Assembly: GCA_035726825.1 (NCBI GenBank)
Contig: JALNTX010000006.1
Coordinates: forward strand, 124,001 to 188,000
DNA from: Pseudocitrobacter sp913778145
GTDB taxonomy: Bacteria > Pseudomonadota > Gammaproteobacteria > Enterobacterales > Enterobacteriaceae
Length of the DNA stretch: 64,000 bases
Direction of reading: 5' to 3'
Below the pieces are notes generated by a model, which was not told where the DNA came from, did not search any database, and saw only the letters and a program-made list of their open reading frames with translations. This document shows positions 56,901 to 62,900 of this stretch, piece by piece. Each line of letters begins with the position of its first letter. The first letter of the stretch is position 1. The translations under genes were made by a program, and so were the position numbers.

Positions 56901-59900
56901 CGCTGACCATCACCGGCAGCAGCACGGTGGAAGCGGGGCAGACGGTGACCGTCACGCTTAATGGCGCAAACTATACCGGCGCCGTACAGACGGACGGTAG
57001 CTGGAGCGTCAGCGTACCGCCAGCCGACGTAAGCACCCTGACCGCCAGCAACTACACCGTTAGCGCGGCGGTGAGCGACAAAGCCGGAAACCCGGCCTCC
57101 GTTAATCACAACCTGACGGTGGATACTTCCGTTCCGGTCGTCACCATCAACACGGTGGCAGGCGATGATGTGATCAACGCGGCGGAACACGCCCAGGCGC
57201 AGATTATCAGCGGCTCCGCCACCGGTGCTGCAACCGGTAGCACCGTGACGGTGACTATCGGCACAAATACTTTCACCACGGTGCTGGATGCCAGCGGCAA
57301 CTGGAGCGTTGGCGTCCCGGCAAGCGTCGTCTCGGCGCTGGCAAACGGTACGGTGACCATTAACGCCAGCGTCACCGATGCCGGAGGAAACAGCGGCAGC
57401 ACCACCCATCAGGTGACGGTCAATACTGGCCTGCCAACCATTACCTTTAACACCATCAGCGGCGATAACGTCCTGAACGCCGATGAAAAAGGCCAGCCGT
57501 TGACCATCAGCGGCGGCAGTACGGGGCTGGCGACAGGCGCACAGGTTACCGTCACGCTCAACGGTCATAACTACAGCGCCACCACCGACGCGGCGGGCAA
57601 CTGGACCTTAACCGTTCCGGTCAGCGATCTGGCGGCTCTAGGCCAGGCCAACTATACCGTCAGCGCCAGTGCCACCAGTACGGTGGGTAACACTGCCAGC
57701 AGCCAGGCGAATTTACTGGTCGACAGCGGCCTGCCGGGCGTCACCATCAATACTGTGGCGGGTGACGATATTATCAACGCCGCCGAAGCCGGGGCCGATC
57801 AAACCATCAGCGGAGTGGTCACTCGCGCCGCCGCAGGCGATACGGTTACCGTCACGCTGGGTGGCAATACCTATACTGCACAAGTTCAGGCCGATTTAAG
57901 CTGGAGCGTCAGCGTTCCGGCAGCCGATCTCCAGGCGCTGGGCAATGGCGATTTGACCATTACCGCCTCGGTCACCAACGCGAATGGCAACACTGGCAGC
58001 GGCACGCGGGATATCACCATTGACGCCAACCTGCCTGGGCTGCGGGTGGATACCGTGGCGGGCGATGATATCGTCAACAGTATCGAGCACGGGCAGGCGC
58101 TGGTGATCACCGGCGGCAGTAGCGGCCTGAATGCAGGCGCCGTGCTGACGGTTACCATCAACAGCGTGGCGTATTCCGCCACGGTGCAGGCGGACGGAAG
58201 CTGGAGCGTTGGCATTCCGGCGGCAAACGTCAGCGCCTGGCCTGCGGGGCCGTTAACCGTTGACGTGGCAGGCCAGAGCAGCGCCGGAAACCCGGTCAGC
58301 GTCAGCCATCCGTTCACCGTCGATTTAACGGCGGTGGCGATCAGCATCAACACCGTTGCCAGCGACGACGTAATTAACGCCGCCGAGAAAGGCACCGACC
58401 TGACCCTTTCCGGCAGCACCAGCGGGATTGAAAGCGGGCAAACCGTTACCGTCACCTTTGGCGGTAAAACCTACACCGCAAGCGTCGCCGCCAATGGGAG
58501 CTGGAGCGTAACGGTTCCGGCGGCGGATCTGGCAACCTTGCCAGACGGCGCGGCGAACGTGCAGGCCAGTGTCAGCAGCGCGAGCGGCAACAGCGCCTCG
58601 GCGACTAATGCGTACAGCGTTGACGCCAGCGCGCCGACGCTCACCATTAACACCATCGCCAGCGATGACATCCTTAACGCGGCAGAGGCGGGAAGCCCGC
58701 TCACCATCAGCGGCACCAGCACCGCCGAAACCGTGCAGACGGTCACCGTCACCCTTAACGGCGCAACCTACACCGGCACTGTGCAGGCGGACGGCAGCTG
58801 GAGCGTCAGCGTTCCCACTTCAGCCCTGGGCGCGCTCACCGCAAGCAATTATACCGTCAGCGCCACCGTCAACGACAAAGCGGGTAACCCCGGCAGCGCC
58901 AGCCATAATCTGGTGGTAGACACCACCGCGCCGGTTCTTACCATAAATACCGTGGCGGGCGATGACATCATCAACGATGCCGAACATGCGCAGGCGCTGG
59001 TGATCTCCGGCACCAGTAGCGGCGGGGAAGCGGGCGATGTGGTGAGCGTTGTGCTCAACGGCAAAACCTACACCACCACCCTGGATGCCTCCGGCAACTG
59101 GAGCGTCGGCGTTCCGGCGGCGGATGTTACGGCGCTGGGTAGCGGTGCGCAGACCATCACCGCCAGCGTCAGCGATCGGGCAGGCAACAGCGACGACGCC
59201 AGCCGCACCGTGACCGTTAGCCTCAGCGCGCCAGTGATTAGCATCAACACCATCGCGGGCGATGATGTGATCAACGCGACGGAAAAAGGATCTGATCTGG
59301 CGCTTTCTGGCACCAGCGACCAGCCAGCGGGTACGTCGATCACCGTCACGCTGAACGGACAAAACTACAGCGCCACCACCGATGCCTCCGGCAACTGGAG
59401 CGTCACCGTGCCCGCCTCGGCGGTCAGTGCGCTGGGCGAAGCGACATACAGCGTCACGGCGAGCGTCACCAATGCTCAGGGTAACAGCAGCACCGCCAGC
59501 CATAATGTGCAGGTCAATACCGCGCTGCCTGGCGTCACCATTAATCCGGTGGCGACGGACGATATTATCAACGCTTCAGAGGCGGGCAGCGCGCAAACCC
59601 TCAGCGGCCAGGTAACCGGTGCGGCGGCGGGCAGCACCGTCACCGTTGAACTGGGCGGTAAAACTTACAGCGCCACCGTGCAGCCAGATTTAAGCTGGAG
59701 CGTGAGCGTACCTGCCGCCGACTGGCAGGCGCTGGGTAACGGTGAGTTAACGGTTAACGCCTCGGTAACCAACGCCGTTGGCAATACCGGTAGCGGCACG
59801 CGCGATATCACCATCGATGCCAGTCTGCCTGGCCTGCGGGTGGATACCGTCGCGGGTGATGATGTGGTCAATATCATCGAACACGCTCAGGCGCAGGTGA

Positions 59901-62900
59901 TTACCGGCAGCAGTTCCGGCTTTGCGGCTGGGACGGCGTTGACGGTGGTGGTAAATAACCAAACTTACGCCGCCACGGTGCTGGCGAACGGCAGCTGGAG
60001 CGTCGGCGTTCCGGCGGCGGATGTCAGTAACTGGCCTGCGGGAACGCTGAATATTACCGTTAGCGGCGCGAACAGTGCCGGAACGCAAACCAGCATTACC
60101 CATCCGCTGACTGTTGATCTCACTACCGTTGCCATCAGCATTAACGCTATTACCCCTGATGATGTGATTAACGCCGCCGAAAAAGGCGCGGCGTTAACGC
60201 TCTCCGGCAGCACGTCCGGCGTCGAAGCGGGGCAAACCGTTACCATTACCTTTGGCGGCAAAACCTACACCACCACGGTGGCGGCAAACGGTAGCTGGAG
60301 CACCACTGTTCCGGCTGCGGATTTGGCGGCCCTGCGTGACGGCGATGCCAGCGCCCAGGTGCGGGTGACTAACGTCAACGGCAACAGCGCCACGGCAACG
60401 CACGAATACAGCGTCGATAGCGCCGCGCCAACGGTCACCATCAACACCATTGCCAGCGATAACATCATCAACGCCAGCGAAGCGGCGGCGGGCGTAACGG
60501 TGTCCGGCACCAGCACCGCGGAAATCGGGCAGACGCTCACCGTCACGCTTAACGGCACTAACTACCAGACCACGGTGCAGGCGGACGGCAGCTGGAGTTT
60601 AACGCTGCCCGCCAGCGACTTAACCGCACTGGCTAATAACGGCTACACCCTGACCGCCACGGTTAGCGATCTGGCGGGTAACCCTGGCAGCGCAAGCAAA
60701 GGTGTGACCGTCGATACCACTGCGCCGGTGATCAGTTTCAACACCGTGGCGGGCGATGATGTGATTAACAACGTCGAACACATTCAGGCGCAGATTATCA
60801 GCGGCACCGCCACGGGCGCGGTCGCGGGCGACCGCCTGGTGGTGACCATCGCCGGGCAGCAGTATGTCACCAGCACCGATGCCAGCGGCAACTGGAGCGT
60901 TGGCGTGCCTGCCAGCGTGATTTCCGGCCTTGCAGACGGCGCAGTGACCATCAGCGCCACCATCACCGATAGCGCAGGCAACAGCAGCACGCAGACGCAC
61001 AACGTGCAGGTCAATACGGCGGCGGTGTCGCTCTCGGTCAGCACCATCAGCGGCGATAATATTATTAACGCCGCCGAAGCGGGCAGTGCGCTGACCCTGA
61101 GCGGCACTGGCACTAATTTCGCGACAGGTACAGTGGTGACCGTGTTGCTTAACGGCAAAGGCTACAGCGCTACCATTCAGAGCAACGGGAGCTGGAGCGT
61201 GAACGTGCCTGCGGCGGACGTCGCGGCGCTCAGTGATGGCACCAGCTACACGGTCAGCGCCTCCGCGCAGGACAGCGCCGGAAACAGCGCCACGGCCTCG
61301 CGCAGCGTGGCGGTGGATCTCACCGCGCCGGTTATCAGCATTAATACCGTTTCAACGGACGACCGACTCAACGCCGCCGAACAGCAGCAGCCGTTAACCC
61401 TTAACGGCTCGACCAGCGCGGAAGTGGGGCAGACGGTCACCGTGACCTTTGGCGGCAAAACCTATACCGCCACGGTTGCCGCCAATGGTACCTGGGCGCT
61501 GAACGTGCCTGCGGCGGATCTGGCCGCGCTCGGGCAGGGTGCGCAGACCATTACCGCCAGCGTGAACGATCGCGCCGGTAACCCCGGTCAAACCACGCAC
61601 ACCCTGACCGTCGATACCGTTGCGCCGACGGTCACCATCGCCACCGTGGCGGGTGACGATATTATCAACAACGCCGAGCAGCTTGCCGGGCAGACCATCA
61701 GCGGCACCACCACCGCCGAAGTGGGCCAGACGGTGACCGTTACCTTTAACGGGCAAACCTGGAGCGCAACGGTCGGCAGCGGCGGAAGCTGGTCGGTGTT
61801 TATTCCGGCGCAGCAGTTTGCCGGATTAAGCGACGGCAGCTACACCATTAGCGCGACGGTTAGCGATCAGGCCGGAAACCCCGGCAGCGCCAGCCGTGGC
61901 GTGACGCTGAACGGCGACGTCCCCTCCGTCACCATCAACACCTTTGCGGGCGATGATGTGGTGAACGCGGCGGAACACGGCTCGTCTTTGGTTATCAGCG
62001 GCACTACCACCGCGCCGGTCGGGCAGACGCTAACCCTGACTTTAAACGGCAAAACCTACACCACCACGGTACAGACTGGCGGTAGCTGGAGTTACACCCT
62101 CGGCAGCGCCGATGTCACCGCGCTGGCGGACGGCAACGCCTACGTGATTAACGCCTCGGTGAGCAACGCCATTGGCAATACCGGCAGCAGCAATCACACC
62201 ATTACCGTCGATCTCAGCGCCCCGGCGATGGGTATTAATATCGATTCCCTGCAAGCCGACACCGGCCTTAGCGCCAGCGACTTTATCACCAGCGTCAGTC
62301 CGGTGGTGGTCAACGGCTCGCTCACCGCCGCGCTTGCCAGTAACGAGACGGCGCAAATCAGTATCGACGGCGGTGTAACCTGGATCACGCTCACCGTTAC
62401 CGGCACGACCTGGCGCTATAACGACAGCCGCACGCTGACCGATGGCAACTATCTCTATCAGGTGCGGGTGATTGACGCAGCGGGCAACGTTGGCGCGACC
62501 GACAGCCAGAACGTGGTGATCGACACTACCGCGCCAGATCCGGCAGTGAAAACCATCGCCATCAGCGCGATCACCACTGATACCGGATTGATCACTAACG
62601 ATTTTGTCACCAGCGACACGACGCTTGCGGTGAGCGGCACGCTGGGCGCGGCGCTTTCTGTCGGTGAGTTCGCGCAAATCAGCATTGATGGCGGCACCAC
62701 CTGGCAGAATCTTTCGGTAAGCGGTTTGACCTGGAGCTATCTTGACGGGCGTACGCTGACCGATGGCAACTACAACTACCAGGTGCGGGTGATCGACACC
62801 GCCGGAAATATCGGCGCGACCGCCAGCCAGATAGTCACTGTGGATACCACCGCGCCGCTGGCGAGCAAAACCATCGCCATTGCGGGCATCAGCGATGACA

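Noticed and set aside
48173..60748. Assembly artefact from collapsed or duplicated reads
   Set aside because: The copies differ at many positions and in length (1794-1803 bp) and keep the frame throughout, so they are real sequence. The exact copy number could still be affected by assembly.
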